DNA of 64,000 nucleotides, from contig JAUPFV010000003.1 in assembly GCA_036936605.1 (NCBI GenBank), positions 82,878,273-82,942,272 of the forward strand. The letters are read 5' to 3'. Position numbers and translations under genes: made by a program. The notes beneath the pieces were generated by a model, which saw only the letters and a program-made list of their open reading frames with translations, was not told the origin of the DNA and made no database searches. Source of the stretch: Limnanthes douglasii subsp. nivea. Taxonomy: Eukaryota > Streptophyta > Magnoliopsida > Brassicales > Limnanthaceae. Positions 46,288 through 58,560 of the stretch are shown in pieces (position 1 is the first letter of the stretch; the number at the start of each line of letters is the position of its first letter).

Positions 46288-46549
46288 AGACTGCAATCAT
46301 GAAGAGGACTCCACTAGATTCACTTCATATTGTCTCACTTTGTTCCTATTGCAGCCTCTCACTTGAGTTACGCTTTTTGTTGAATTTCGCTCTAATATTA
46401 CTTTAATACCACTATATTTTAGCTCCGAGACGAGTTTGTCTATGTCTTATAACTCTCATTTATCGATTGTTATTTCCTCAGGGTATGCCCTAGATACTTG
46501 TATGAACTCTTCTTTTATTTATAAATGCTTTTTCTTTCCTAAAAAAAAC

Positions 46550-46984
46550 GAAAGTGTCCAATTAAAATAAAACTTACAAAGAAATAAAAAATTATTTTCA
46601 TCTCGAAAAAAATTTAAATCAAACTTAAATAATTTTTAACGGTCTTGAACCATAAATATGGTACCTATTTGGCGAGTTTAATATTATCAGAATTTTATTT
46701 TAAATGTATATTTGTATATATATATATTATATATTAATCACATTGTTAAAAAAAATTGTAACCCTTGAAAGATGTATCAGGTAAAAATAAAATTGTCTAG
46801 AAAAAATAAAGATTTTGTTGAGTTAATCATAATAAAATATAAATTTAGAGTTAAATGAAAAATAAAATAATAAAAATACGTGTTACAATATAGAAACTAA
46901 AAAATTAACCTTTTCTAATAAATTGTTATATTTGAACATTAGATATACACTGTAAAACTAGTCATCCTACTATTGCTACTAATA
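46550..46984. other. AT-rich spacer
   Basis: No ORF; a short TA run near 46,715-46,732. Nothing recognised. Confidence 0.5.
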
Positions 46985-48400
46985 GAAACAGTTCATTGGT
47001 GTGGAAAAAGGTTAATTAGCATCAGAAATTAGGCTGACAACAATATCTCATGGATCCCGAACAAGGGAGAGATCAATTTTTGGAGGGATTCATGGCACAA
47101 CTTTCCATCCATTGCAAGCACTTATAATATAAACTTGTATTTAGATGCGAAATTACAATCCTTTTAGAAGCATGATCAGTGGGATTTCAATGCTATGCAA
47201 GGTATTTCAAACACCATGCTTGAAATTATCAAGACTCTCAGAGTAGATCCTGATAATGACGACATTCCTTGCTGGAAACATTCAATGGATGCAAACTTCA
47301 ACATGAAGCTCACTTGGGACAGTTTATAATCAAAGCATAATCATTCAAGTCCGTTAAAAAAAATATGGCATCCTAATATCCCTAGGAAGTTCTCTTTCGT
47401 TATTTGGAAACTTATTAACAATTATATATCTATAGATTCAATAATCAGAAAGAGACACGTGAGTTTGGCTTCCAAATGTTTGTTTTGTAACAATAGTGAA
47501 GACAAAAATCACCTTTTCGTAAACTGCAGTTTTGCTTGGTATCTCTGGAACTTCTTTGGATGCATTTTAAAGTTAAATCAGTAGATTTATGACGCTTACT
47601 CATATATTAAGATGACGGTTCTGGTTTTCTAAAAATAAATTTCATATAACTCACCTTATTCCTCAAACTATCTGCTGGATAATTTGGAAAGTTAGAAACG
47701 GAATGAAATATAAAGATGAGCAGATGAATGTCAATAAAGCTATTGATTCGATCATTAACATAATAAAGGCTTAGACATTTCTAACAAGTTTAACTATAAG
47801 CATTGGTCTCACTCATTTTATGCAGGTGTGACTTTGGGATACTCTTTCAATTCAAAGTCATAAGAGGCCAGTTTACCTTAAGTGGAATGCGCCAATTGGC
47901 AGTAGACTTAAAATGAATGTTGACAGAGCTTGTGCTAGGAATGGAGAGGCAAGCAGATGAGTGTTGATCAGAAATAGCCCATGTGACATTATCCATGCTG
48001 CTGGAGCTCTTTTCGGGAAACTCACTCCCATTCTAGCTGAGTACAAAGCTCTTCTTTCTGGTCTTGTTATCTGTTATAATCATAACTGGACTGAAGTCGA
48101 CATAAAGTCTGACTCGCTTATTCTTATTAACCAAATAGCGTTTTGTACTAGTTTTGAAAATGACATATCAGTAACCTGCAGAAATCTTATTTCATGGAAG
48201 ATGACCTTAAAGCACATATACATAGTCCAAAATCAAGTCGTTGATTGGCTTGCTAAATGGACTCTGAAGTGCAAGAAAAAACAAGTCTTCAAGCATAATG
48301 ATGCGCCTTCAAGCTTGCTGGCCATTGTTCTTCTCGAAAGCCTTGGCGTTAGCTATATTAATGCAGAATAAAATTCCATTGGAGATACTGTTGGTTTTCT
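46985..48400 (+). pseudogene. 5'-truncated LINE 3' part: zf-RVT and RNase H (LINE-3)
   Basis: WIPNKGEINFWRDSWH near 47,055, KIWHPNIPRKFSFVIWKL near 47,360, and CLFCNNSEDKNHLFVNCSF near 47,480 (a good C-C-H-C zf-RVT). RNase H starts near 47,910 (GSRLKMNVDRACARNG) and continues in the ORF 47,961-48,371 with AEYKALLSGL, DIKSDSLILI and NQVVDWLAKW, the usual E, D and D positions. It is closer in layout to LINE-1 than to LINE-2. Stops at 47,327, 47,582 and 47,958 were noted. Confidence 0.7.
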
Positions 48401-49019
48401 TTGATGGGCAGGTAGAAGACTTGGAGCTTTATCTTTAGGAAAGGTTATAAGGATTAAGGAAGATGGATGGAATCAAGGGCTAGTCACGGAGAGGATGAAG
48501 TCGAGTTCTAGTCATGATTAGTGTTGTTCGTGGAGGAAGAAGATGACATAAGGAAGAGTGAAGTCTAATTTGGGAATTAGGGATTCACTAGCACGATTGT
48601 TTCAAAATTTTAAATTTTGTATGTGGTCTAATTTCACTATTAGTCACCAATATTTATAAATACTTTCAATTTTGGCAATAAAGTTATTGCTTGATTACAA
48701 AAACATTAGATATATTTATTTATGAGTAAACGACTAACAACTACTTAAAATTCAAATGATTATCTATTTAATATTTTATTATATTTTTTTATAAAGATTT
48801 ATTTACTTATTATAGAATATCTAGTTTTTTTTATAATATTCTAAATATTTCAATTTTATTTTTATAAAATTACTAAACAATTGTATATTATCTTTTGTTT
48901 GTTTTTTTTACGATTTTAATTTTTAAAAATATGCATCTTTTGAAATTAAATTTGGAATTTTTTTTTGAATCTATTAGTTTTATTTTTTAAATAAACAAAA
49001 CTAGATCCTTGAATTATAT
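48401..49019. other. Spacer after LINE-3
   Basis: A GA-rich stretch to 48,560 may be the LINE tail; the rest is AT-rich. No ORF. Confidence 0.4.
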
Positions 49020-49310
49020 GTTTTTACGAAAGATGCAAAGACGAAAGACCGATACTTACAAGACGAGAGATCGAGAATTGCGGGACGAGAGATGAGATAC
49101 GGGAATTACGGGACGAAAGACGAGAGTAGCAAGATGAGACATGAGAGACGAGAGTTATGGGATGAAAGACTCATAGACGAGAAATTATAAATTGCGAGAC
49201 AAAGGGACAAGAGACTAAGAGATACGAGACGAAAAATAAAAGTTGCGAATGAGGGTAAAACATGATTTTTGGATGATAGATGCGGGACCAAAGAACTAGA
49301 TGTGAAATCA
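49020..49310 (+). repeat. GACGAGAGA-type short repeat block with two AGATGCG motifs
   Basis: From 49,030 to 49,250 the word GACGA(G/A)AGA(C/T), often followed by A-rich DNA and TTGCG or TTACGGG, recurs about ten times with loose 20-25 bp spacing. At 49,272-49,310 come GATAGATGCGGGACC and CTAGATGTGAAATC, then GGGTTAAC. This matches the last unit of the array at 61,205-61,252, so the two places share a repeat origin. Confidence 0.6.
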
Positions 49311-49809
49311 GGGTTAACGGTTTTATAAAAAAAGTTCAGAAAATATCATTTATGAATTTATATATGTTAGTTTTAATAAAAATAAAACTTATGATATTTT
49401 CATATATTTTTTCAAATTACCATTTAAAAAATATGGATAAAAAAATTCAAAAACGCAAAATAATAATAGTTTAAACATGTGTTTGCTAATTTTATATAAA
49501 AATATATTTTACTGAATGTGTTAAAAAATTTAAATACTAAGTTATAATAATATTTTAGATACACTTTTTTTTAATAAATTATATCTATTATAATTATAAT
49601 ATTATATATGTATTATTTGAATGTTTTTAAATTAAATTTAACCAATTCTTTTATTATTATGCTTTATAATATAGATTCAGTGTATTTTTGTACTTAAGTT
49701 AGTTTCGAAGATAAATTTCCTTAGCAAATTAGTCTTCCTAAGAAAATTCAATAAAGCGATGTTACTCTAAATGTGGAATAAGCCTAAAATAACTCCACAT
49801 CTCATTAAT
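49311..49809. other. AT-rich spacer
   Basis: No convincing ORF or repeat. It ends in the left copy of the SINE target duplication. Confidence 0.5.
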
Positions 49810-49824
49810 AATACGAATTATATT

Positions 49825-50045
49825 TACCCCAAGGGGGCAGCCGAGTTGGTTGAGTATGGCATTCTTATGACCAAAAGGTCACGAGTTCGAGTCCCTCTAC
49901 ATACGCTTTCTCGGCTGAGCCTGTCACCTTGTGTGGTTTACCTTCTGGCGTTGGTTTGCAGGCTATCGCGTCAGACTGAGGGTTTACCCTATGCGCACTC
50001 ATTGCACTCTGAGTAGCGGCTGCAGGTTCCCTCCTTAAAAAAAAA
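49825..50045 (+). mobile_element. tRNA-derived SINE with 15-bp target duplication
   Basis: AATACGAATTATATT at 49,810-49,824 and again at 50,046-50,060 flanks a 221-bp insert ending in an A tail. The head has an internal A box (AGCCGAGTTGGT, about 49,839-49,850) and B box (GAGTTCGAGTCC, 49,883-49,894) with tRNA-like spacing. RNA polymerase III promoters of this kind mark plant SINEs. The exact duplication suggests a fairly recent insertion. The plus-strand frame 49,771-50,016 is non-coding. Confidence 0.88.
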
Positions 50046-50060
50046 AATACGAATTATATT

Positions 50061-50701
50061 AAATTTAGATATATCAATTGAAAATATTAATCATTTTAAC
50101 TAAAAAACCAACTAGAAAAAAAAAGTGAGTTTTGTTATTTAAAAGTATAAAAACCACATAGAATATATGTCCCGTAAAATAGACTAGTATTTTTATTTAA
50201 TTGTCGTATTTTTATTACTATTTGCTATTATAATAAATAATTCTAAATTATTTAGATAGATATCATGAATTAAAATATATGGCTAATGGTAGATTTTAGT
50301 TATCCAGCTTTGATTCGTTCTCATATAAATTTAATTATTCGAATTTAATTGTTTATTAAACTCAAAAATAACCAGAGAGTATTTACAGTATGAATAGTAG
50401 TTGAACTAACGTTGTTATGATAAAAGATTTTTCACTCTCACATTTAGTTATTGATTTTTAAAAGGATCAATTATACTTTTTAGCATATACAAAGATATAA
50501 TAATTTAGAACTAATTTGATATTTTGGAAACAAATAACGGGGTATTAATAAAATATATAATAATATGGATTGATTTCTGTTTAATTTAGAGTATTACAAG
50601 TTTTTGATGTAAATAGAATCTAAACCATAATTTTATTATATAGCTTATTATTTTTGTTTTTACAGCTAGTTTTTTTTTCCTCTATATTTCAAAAACTAGT
50701 T
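50061..50701. other. AT-rich spacer
   Basis: No ORF or repeat recognised. Confidence 0.5.
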
Positions 50702-50979
50702 TGTTCATAAATTTGGACGTATAAAGAGGTTGTCAATCCTTTCATTCAAGGACAACATCAAAACAACTTGCATAGTATGAGATATACAATATGAGATTAT
50801 ACATAGATGTCTTAACATCCAAGTCTTCCGTTGTAGGATAAATATAGCAATCTTAAGGTCATATTTACTGTTAATTATTTGTTCATTATTCTTTATACTA
50901 GACCCTACAAATCGTAATATAACAATTTATGCACTTTAGAGATTTTGATCCCATAACATCAATAATTGGTATTAGAGCC
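50702..50979 (+). repeat. Ty1/copia-type LTR end and primer site
   Basis: TGGTATTAGAGCC at 50,967-50,979 is one base from the copia primer site TGGTATCAGAGC (initiator tRNA-Met). It lies 8 bp after AACA at 50,955-50,958, the usual LTR terminus. A matching TGTT start may be at 50,702, giving a short 257-bp LTR. No gag follows, so this is a remnant; the start is a guess. Confidence 0.45.
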
Positions 50980-52980
50980 AATCCTTAACAATTTGGAGTT
51001 TATATCGATTATATATTCTCTCTTCATATCGGTTTTATGAATTGATAGAGATTAAGAGAAAACCCCATATTTAATTTGATGTTGAGATATTTTAAGTATG
51101 TTTAAAGTTTAGAAAAATTCGAATGCATGTTTGGAATTTTTTTGGAATCGAGAGCATAAAATCGGTTAATTGATATGCATGGTTAAAGATTCACGTTTAA
51201 AATTAAAAGAAAATCGGACAAAACCATGGTTTAGAACAAAAGAGGTTCTGGTTTCTTGGTTTTGTGCAGTTATTAAAGAAACCTAGTTCATTGTCACGAC
51301 AACCACCTTACAATGACCATATTGCCACGGTAACAAAACCAGTTGTCGCGAAAACTAAGACAAAGTCTATTTTTGCTACACAGGAACTGGCCTTTGTGCG
51401 CTGGTTGATCTTGATTTTTCTTTATCTTTACTTGCACGTGAGTTGCTATCATGAAGCGTTTTTCATACATGCAACAAACTAATTTAGTTTAGTTTTGGGA
51501 TGATCTATTTTGCTTGCATGTTTTTTTAGTATGATTAATTTTGTTCAAACTAGTTGGTATTTATAGATGTGTTGTCATGTATGTTTGAAGTGCTAGGTGT
51601 CTACAACTGTGTAGTTCCATCTATATGAGCATTAAGAAAGTATGCAGAGCTGAAGATGTATAATCTTTTAGGATAAAAATTAATTATCCATGATTGTTGA
51701 GCACTTGTACTATGAAATGTATGGGGGGATGTCCTAGCATGCCCAAGTATTGTTTGTTTTTCAGTTTTGCAATTTTAAATGACATTAATCTCCCTTCAGA
51801 AGCCCCAGAAACATCCATATGATCTGACATGTTATAACTTTGTTTCTTTATCTTTTTAAAACCTTAATTTCTAAAGTGACCCAAGTTCTTGCACCAGTGA
51901 CATATTAACTTGGACTAATCAAATTTCTTTGATAACTTTGATTTAAACTTTCCTATGATCTTGTTGTTTTCCCTTTTCTTTAACCAACCTCTTATATTCA
52001 AAGCCTCATGGTTGCTTCATGAACTCGTATCCTTCTTATATTACATGAGTATTAACTTCTTTGACCTTATTACATGTTCCAACTCATCCATAGATAACCT
52101 TTCTTTGTTGTATTGGATGGTATCCTTCAATTATCCATATGCAGATATTAATGAGTTCAATAAAATTATGGTTTGATTTTCATCATTGATTTCTTCACTA
52201 ATGTTCCCCAAATAGATCAAATTATTTTTGAGAATTCATCAAAGTTCTCATCTAAATTTTTGTCGTCTTGTATATTGAAATAAAAAAAACTTCGAATATT
52301 CGATTGGCCATGGACTTTGTTGTATACAAACTCTCTAGTTTGTACTCGATGTTGATTTTTATTTTATTTTCCTCAACACATTATCACTCAGATTAAATAT
52401 AATCATGTTATATGAAGTTCTAAGAATTTTTTACTTCTTGGTCTCAAACAATTGTTTCAGGAAGCTTAGTCTCTCTTGCAAGGGCTGGAACCACTTAGGC
52501 TAAACCATCACTGCTCGCATTCTTTGTCACCAAGCTCTAAAATATCATTTTCCATTAAAACTTTCAATATATTATTCTAAATCTTATTCAAATATATACA
52601 CCAATATACAAGATTAAATTTCAGAGAATCATGTTTACAAAACTTTAAATTCTAGAGCACACAAGATTACTCTCTCAAGATCTCTGTCTATTCTTATGAG
52701 AAGAAATCCAATGAACACTCTATCTCTCTTAATATGGTTCTATTTGTTACGGACTCCAAAGTCCTGCATACCTTATGAAACACAGTAGAACATTATATAT
52801 ATATTTCTTGATACAAATATTTTTTTCTCTCTTTCTCTCTCTCCAAAACGTAATAATAAAATTCTAACTGAAATAACCATTTATGTTTCAACAAGAAGTA
52901 ACCAATTTTGTTTCTAACCCAAAGTTAGATTTAACCATCATAACTGAAACCTAATATCAGCATATACACCCATAGTCGAT
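50980..52980. other. Sequence without recognised genes
   Basis: Short frames at 51,264-51,482 and 51,955-52,176 resemble no family and have no support. The stretch may include decayed copia interior, but I cannot show it. Confidence 0.4.
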
Positions 52981-52984
52981 GTCT

Positions 52985-53330
52985 TGGCCAATGACTTACT
53001 GGGTGATGCAACCAATGCTTGGACTTTCGCCTCCTATGGTATTAGTTATCTTTGTATGAGACTTTCTGTGTGGTGGTCTACCAGTTGTGCCAGGAGAGGA
53101 ACGTTAGGATCTTCAGTGACTCACCTTCCGATTGAGTCATCCTTATATTATTAGATCCTCTCCAATCTCTGTTACAGATTCCACGACTCAAAGATTCCTT
53201 GGCCATGATTGTTCTTTAGTAATGTCTCTCCATAATTTGATTGTCGTGTAGCTTTTCTCGTTATGACCCAATATAGATGACTATTTATCGTTTATTTTTC
53301 TACTCCAATCTTCTACATAGATGCATCTCT
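52985..53330 (+). pseudogene. LINE 3' fragment related to LINE-2
   Basis: Near 53,083-53,113 the frame QERNVRIFS matches WKERNSRVFG of LINE-2, and ILSNLCYRFHDSKIPWP (about 53,157-53,208) matches ILSNLRFRFYGTKICWP. The intervening DNA aligns at similar spacing with frame changes. Only the end of the zf-RVT region is left. Confidence 0.6.
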
Positions 53331-53538
53331 TTTGTTTTGTTGGCTTGATATTTTGCACATATTTATTTTGTTGTATTATTGACGTCAATGTTACTTGACT
53401 TAGACTTTACGTTTATGAGGAAAACCCCCTTGAGTTGTATTTTTAAACCACTATTATGAAAAATACCCCAAAATATATGTTATCCAACACTTTCTCATTT
53501 TAGTTTATTATTGTTACAAAAAAACATTAATAATAAAT

Positions 53539-53638
53539 NNNNNNNNNNNNNNNNNNNNNNNNNNNNNNNNNNNNNNNNNNNNNNNNNNNNNNNNNNNNNN
53601 NNNNNNNNNNNNNNNNNNNNNNNNNNNNNNNNNNNNNN
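53539..53638. other. Assembly gap (100 N)
   Basis: Exactly 100 N, the usual placeholder for a gap of unknown length. The two sides need not be adjacent in the genome. Confidence 0.99.
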
Positions 53639-54037
53639 GTGAACCATTGTATTATTGATAATAATTCAATATGAAGTACTTGAAAAAGAAAATCATTATA
53701 TTATTGATAACTTAAGTGTATGCATACATTAATAATACAATAATAAATACCAAAAATTGATTGAATTTGATTCAAAATTGCAATCAAAACTCTACTAAAA
53801 TCAAAATAGCACTCCCAGTGGCTCTGAATATCATATAAGCTAACAATACCCACATGAATGTTGTGTTCATGAAAGACTTTAGATATTTTAATCTTAGTAG
53901 AGACAGATGGAAAAGAGAAATATAAATTTTTCTACTTTACTGTTCTCTCAACTGAAGCAAATTAGTCTTTTTTATTTGCTCTCTCTTTATTTCCTTGATT
54001 ATGAAGAATTTAATATATTTTCTTTATTAAATGTTAC
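53639..54037. other. AT-rich spacer
   Basis: A diverged repeat of ATTATTGATAA(T/C) occurs near 53,651 and 53,700. No ORF. Confidence 0.5.
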
Positions 54038-54040
54038 TAA

Positions 54041-54642
54041 GACTAGATGCACTAGTGCATTTTTAGATGAATAATGCACATTTTATTATGCAGCAACGCA
54101 TTATTCATCCCACGTGGCACCTCAAAGATGAACCCGGGTGCAAAAGATGCACCCGGGTTCATCTGTTCCATCACCAACCGTAGCGTGCCACATGCCACGC
54201 CGGAGTCCCTACTTTTTTTTTATAAAAATTATTTTATAGAGATATTGATTTTTCAAAAAAAATAAAATATATACCATTATTTTATATTTTTCGATATCTA
54301 CAAGTAGAGACTTGGTTTGTTTGATTCGGAGACCAAAATATTTTGAGTATTTTATTTATTTTCTATTTTTAAAATGATTTTTAGAATATTTTAGTAAGTA
54401 AAAAAAATTATACCATGATTTATAATGTCTTGAGATCTATAAATAGAGACTTGGTTTATTTGATTCGGGCACCAATTTTTTTAAAGATATTATGATGTGG
54501 AAGAGAGAGAAATATGGTGTGGTATACTGAAAGATGAAATATGCATTGCTGCGTGAAGTGATAAGTTTTGCAGAATTATTTGGGATTATGCTGATGTGGC
54601 ACGCTTTTGGGAGATGAAAAATCCCCACTGCTGCGTATGGTC
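54041..54642. mobile_element. MITE-like element, possibly Harbinger/Tourist type
   Basis: TAA flanks the 602-bp stretch on both sides (54,038-54,040 and 54,643-54,645). The ends GACTAGATGCACTAGTGC and, inverted, GACCATACGCAGCAGTGG match at 12 of 18 positions. There is no coding capacity. A TAA/TTA duplication is typical of PIF/Harbinger MITEs. The weak inverted repeat leaves room for doubt. Confidence 0.45.
54127..54163. repeat. Perfect 16-bp hairpin inside the MITE-like element
   Basis: GATGAACCCGGGTGCA, loop AAAGA, TGCACCCGGGTTCATC. It is the most GC-rich stretch of its neighbourhood and contains CCCGGG twice. Confidence 0.95.
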
Positions 54643-54645
54643 TAA

Positions 54646-56640
54646 GTGTGTTAAAAATTTTATACTCATAAAATATGCAGGTTTGAATCACACTGTAAAA
54701 TTTAACATCTACTTAACTTATAAAACAATGCACTTAAATAAATTACCTATTTGCCTAACTTTCTTTATGTCATCATGCAATGTTGGATACTTAATATCAG
54801 ATGACATGTATAACATGTCTAGTGGTCCATCCCTGGAACAACTTAAATATTTAATTATAATTTATATAATGAATTTTATAGCTTATCCTAAATAAACAAT
54901 GAGCGTACATCAAAATTTCAATTGTCAAGATATCATTAACATAAATTTATTGATGGCATGTAATAAGTTAATGTAACTTATAGTAATTAAATACAACAAA
55001 TAACTCCAACTTTGAATACATTCTTATTGAATTAATGAAATTCATAATACTCTACTAAGTTAATCTCAAAACCAAAAGAGATTACGACATTGATAGATTA
55101 TGAATAATGATAGACTTAAACTTAATATCATAAATGAACTTCTAATTGTAATGAACTGTAGACCCTACTAGATATGAATATGATTGTTATAAACCTGTCA
55201 ATCTTCTTGTGGACCGATTAACTTTTGCAATTAATCATTATTAATTAATAAAGTTATTGAGTTTTATATACATTAGTTTTTTTAATGTTACCATTCATAA
55301 ATACTTGATTCTAATATTTATTTAATGAAGCTTAATTTTCGAAGTGTGCAAGTCGTGCAACGATTATCTTAAAAGAGTTCTTTAAAGTTATGACTTAACA
55401 GTTCTTTTAAAAGGCCAATATATTCATATTAAATGAAACTTGTTTGGTGTAAGACCTTATAAACATCTTAACTGGATTATCTTACATCAATTTTAATTCC
55501 TACTTTAATAGTCCACAGTTAAACCATTAAAAAATCTAAATGTGATAATGTAGAAGCTTAAATTGAACTCTCTTTTTACATCGCAATATTTCTAATGTTC
55601 TTATGAAACTATTTATAGTATTAAATAGCTAATGCTTGGATTCTATTGTTGCATCATTGAACTGTCTCATATATAAAATTGGGTGATTGATTTCTAAAAT
55701 AACTGTTATATAATGGAATATATTCCAAATAGAGATACTTATTACTGTATCAAACTTTAATTCCCAATACTAGACCTATAAGTCAATGCTTATAATAGAC
55801 GTCCCTAAATGTACAAATTTATTAAATATGCTTTTGCAATGTTAAAACTTAATATACTCGTTTGACTATTTTTATCCTTATGAACTCGATTTATTAAGGA
55901 ACTATTGCACATTTTAACTGTATAGGCCCAAAAATTGAATCATGACATTGTTCACTATAATGTCAACCTTCCTTTAGTGTCAATGAACTTTATTTATATT
56001 GATTTTGTCAATGAAATCTATCTATATTGAATTATATGCACAGTAGAACCAAAAGACATCTATGAAAAAAATCCACATGTATAATTATATATGAATATGA
56101 ATGTCTTCTTGAGAACTATATAATTTTGTTCAAAGAATTATCATTTTTCTGATTGCACCTTATTTATTTTATTTAGTCTATTTCTCTTTTGTTTTATGAT
56201 ACATAGATATAGAAAACATCACTGCAAAAATTATTAACCATATTCCTTAGCGGAGGTGGTATGCCCCAACATGCTATATTGTTTATTTATTTTTGTAACT
56301 CCTCTATACATTAATCACCACTAATTGTAAATATGTTTTACTCTCACATAATTTTGAAATTTTAGTGTATATACTAAATGAAAATCAAAGATATCTAAGA
56401 GATGTAAGACAATAATACTTCACCACTTTCTGTAAAGATAATTTACCATCACTTAATTTTGACAATTTAATATATCTACTAAATAAGGATAAAAAATTCC
56501 TAAGTATTGGATATAAATTTAAATATAAACTATGATTCTTTAAGGTCTGAAACTTAGTGAAACATAAAATATATTTATTACTTAATATATATTTTCTTTA
56601 AGTAATTGTAATTTCTTAGTCTTTTTATTGGCCAATTCTT
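54646..56640. other. AT-rich DNA without recognised features
   Basis: No ORF above noise and no repeat family recognised. Confidence 0.5.
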
Positions 56641-56649
56641 AATTTTTTA

Positions 56650-57370
56650 GACTAAACTACTTTGTTATTCAAAATTTTGATCATATAAATCTCTAAATTT
56701 TTAGGTGGAATAAAAAAAGAATCACCTTGATCTTGATAACCGAGCGCCAAGGTATGGCTTCCGAAGTCATTCAGGCATGCTGGGTTTTTACACTCGTTGT
56801 GAACACCCAAAAAAAATAAAAAAATCCAACTTTTATTTTGTATTAGGGATTGATTTTTCAAATTTCAAGTCTAAACCTTGACCCTGTAACTAGACTTAAA
56901 TTTATTTTCGTATAAATTTTACAGTTGCCTTTATCAATGTATGAATTCTTAATTTGTATCAATTCCAAATTCAACAACTTGAAAAACTAAAGAATTGAAT
57001 CGCTTATTTTTCTGAATTTTGGAAGTAAAATTTACAATTGCATAGATAATATTCCATGATATATTCTAGAATTTTCCATAGGGTATCATCATTGTATGTG
57101 GTTGGATTTTCAATCTCTTTAATGAAGAGTAGTCCATTATCATGGTCTAACATATATCTAGGTATTCTTACTGAATAAATGTATTATTTTTCCATTAGAT
57201 ATGAATAATATAAAATAGGTTATACTCACAACACTAAACTTAATCATGGCACAAATAACATAAAAGGGGCTGCATTTTAGCATGTTGGAAGGTCTAGAAC
57301 GACATTCATATATACCGCACTCGTCATAATCATTAGCAAAGATGGTAAGCACCATTATGTTGTACATTAA
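56650..57370 (-). pseudogene. Degenerate coding-like block, copy 1 (unknown family)
   Basis: On -, frame 56,861-56,652 has ACLNDFGSHTLALGYQDQGD followed by SFFIPP. Frame 57,367-57,158 has ANDYDECGIYECRSRPSNML with four Cys. I do not recognise the family. The first part is clearly related to the block at 58,240-58,513, both in protein and DNA (GATAACCGAGCGCCAAGGTATG against GAATAACCGAACGCCAAGTT), so a gene or element has been duplicated here and has decayed. Confidence 0.35.
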
Positions 57371-58237
57371 CTCTTAAAGATAATACTTTAAGTTTAGGTA
57401 GTGTAGATTCTAGGTCATATCTCAAAATTATCCACGGTTTTTGTAGGGGTCATACCTAACTGGTTCTTGGTAAACGAACAAATATTTCAACATTTAAAAA
57501 CCAATTATACATGAGTATGGTGCATGTAACTGGTGCACGCCATCAGGAAATATGCTTGGTAGTCTTCCGTAGGGGCCGATCTACATACACAACAATCGTT
57601 CCTTAAGTTTTGATACCCCAAAATTCTTTTCTTTCATGATTCGCCTGATATATTCCATGCTGGTAGAATACCAGTTTCCCTAATCAGTCCCAAAGAATGG
57701 ACATTTGAATGGCCGTATTCTAATTCCTACATACACTACTAAATGTCTATCTGAAGTAGTTCAGGGATGTAAAATATCATTTCAAATGATCAGATATCTA
57801 AAGAGAGATGGATGATAATCAAACTCCATGTATATGAAATAAAAAAAAATCCATGTTCATATATGACATGACCTCATAAATCTCGGGGTCCAAGTGCCAT
57901 CAAGAATGGATATTTACATCCCATGACGTGACCATAGATTCTCAGCACTAGATGATTCTTAATGTCACATAATAAGGCTACATAACTGTGAACCCCTAAA
58001 CACATAACATGATACCCAAACATGTCATACACATAACAAAATCAACCAATCCAAACATGTTAAACATGCTACACAAGTGCAAGAGAAGCGTGCATATCAA
58101 CATACATATGTAAATGAAACAAAACATATTATATATATGACATCAAAAAAATAGGAATTTGTTAGCGGCATCACTATATGAGATTCCGGGAAATTACTGC
58201 ATGCAAAACAATCAAACATATTGCATATACTAAATTT
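57371..58237. other. Spacer between the two related blocks
   Basis: The minus strand near 57,480-57,600 has short open stretches that could be exon debris, with no recognised motif. 57,850-58,130 is A-rich with repeated CATAACA words. Confidence 0.35.
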
Positions 58238-58560
58238 CTAAAGCTGAAATGCTACGTTATTCAGAAATATAACTGAATGATCACGTCGATCTTTGAATTT
58301 TGGATGAAAAAAATGACTCATATGATTCGAATAACCGAACGCCAAGTTATGACATATGAATTCAGACATAAAAAATAATAATAATTGCATACTATATGTG
58401 TTCTCCCCGATCACAACAGGGGTGGTCACGGCGAACAACCCTTCTTTGTGGTGAATTATAAGTTCACCTATGCGAGCTTCTGCTGTAACGAGTTCGTCAC
58501 GATGACCATTCACATGGTCGTGGAAAACTCATTCGATTATGAAAAACCAAAACCCCCAAA
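58238..58560 (-). pseudogene. Degenerate coding-like block, copy 2 (unknown family)
   Basis: On -, 91 codons from 58,513: a charged start (MNGHRDELVTAEARIGELII), then SEFICHNLAFGYSNHMSHFF and HPKFKDRRDHSV, matching copy 1 at 56,652-56,861. Unknown family. The upstream DNA to 58,570 keeps an open frame without a better start. It could be an exon of an unrecognised element or gene. Confidence 0.4.

Larger units (their letters stand above)
39283..46549 (+). mobile_element. L1-type LINE, near full length but decayed (LINE-2)
   Basis: A pyrimidine-rich 5' region, ORF1 with a DUF4283-like domain and knuckle, ORF2 with endonuclease, reverse transcriptase and zf-RVT, and a short A8 tail at 46,541-46,548. 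AAAA(C)GAAAGTG after the tail pairs with AAAA(T)GAAAGTG at 39,271-39,282, a possible 12-bp target duplication with one C/T mismatch. The left end is less certain than the right. Confidence 0.7.

Noticed and set aside
49825..49900. A functional tRNA gene
   Set aside because: Only the A and B boxes are tRNA-like. The unit is 221 bp with an A tail and a target duplication, so it is a SINE.
51264..52176. Two plus-strand ORFs (72 and 73 codons)
   Set aside because: Low-complexity composition, no recognised motif and no paralog in the window.
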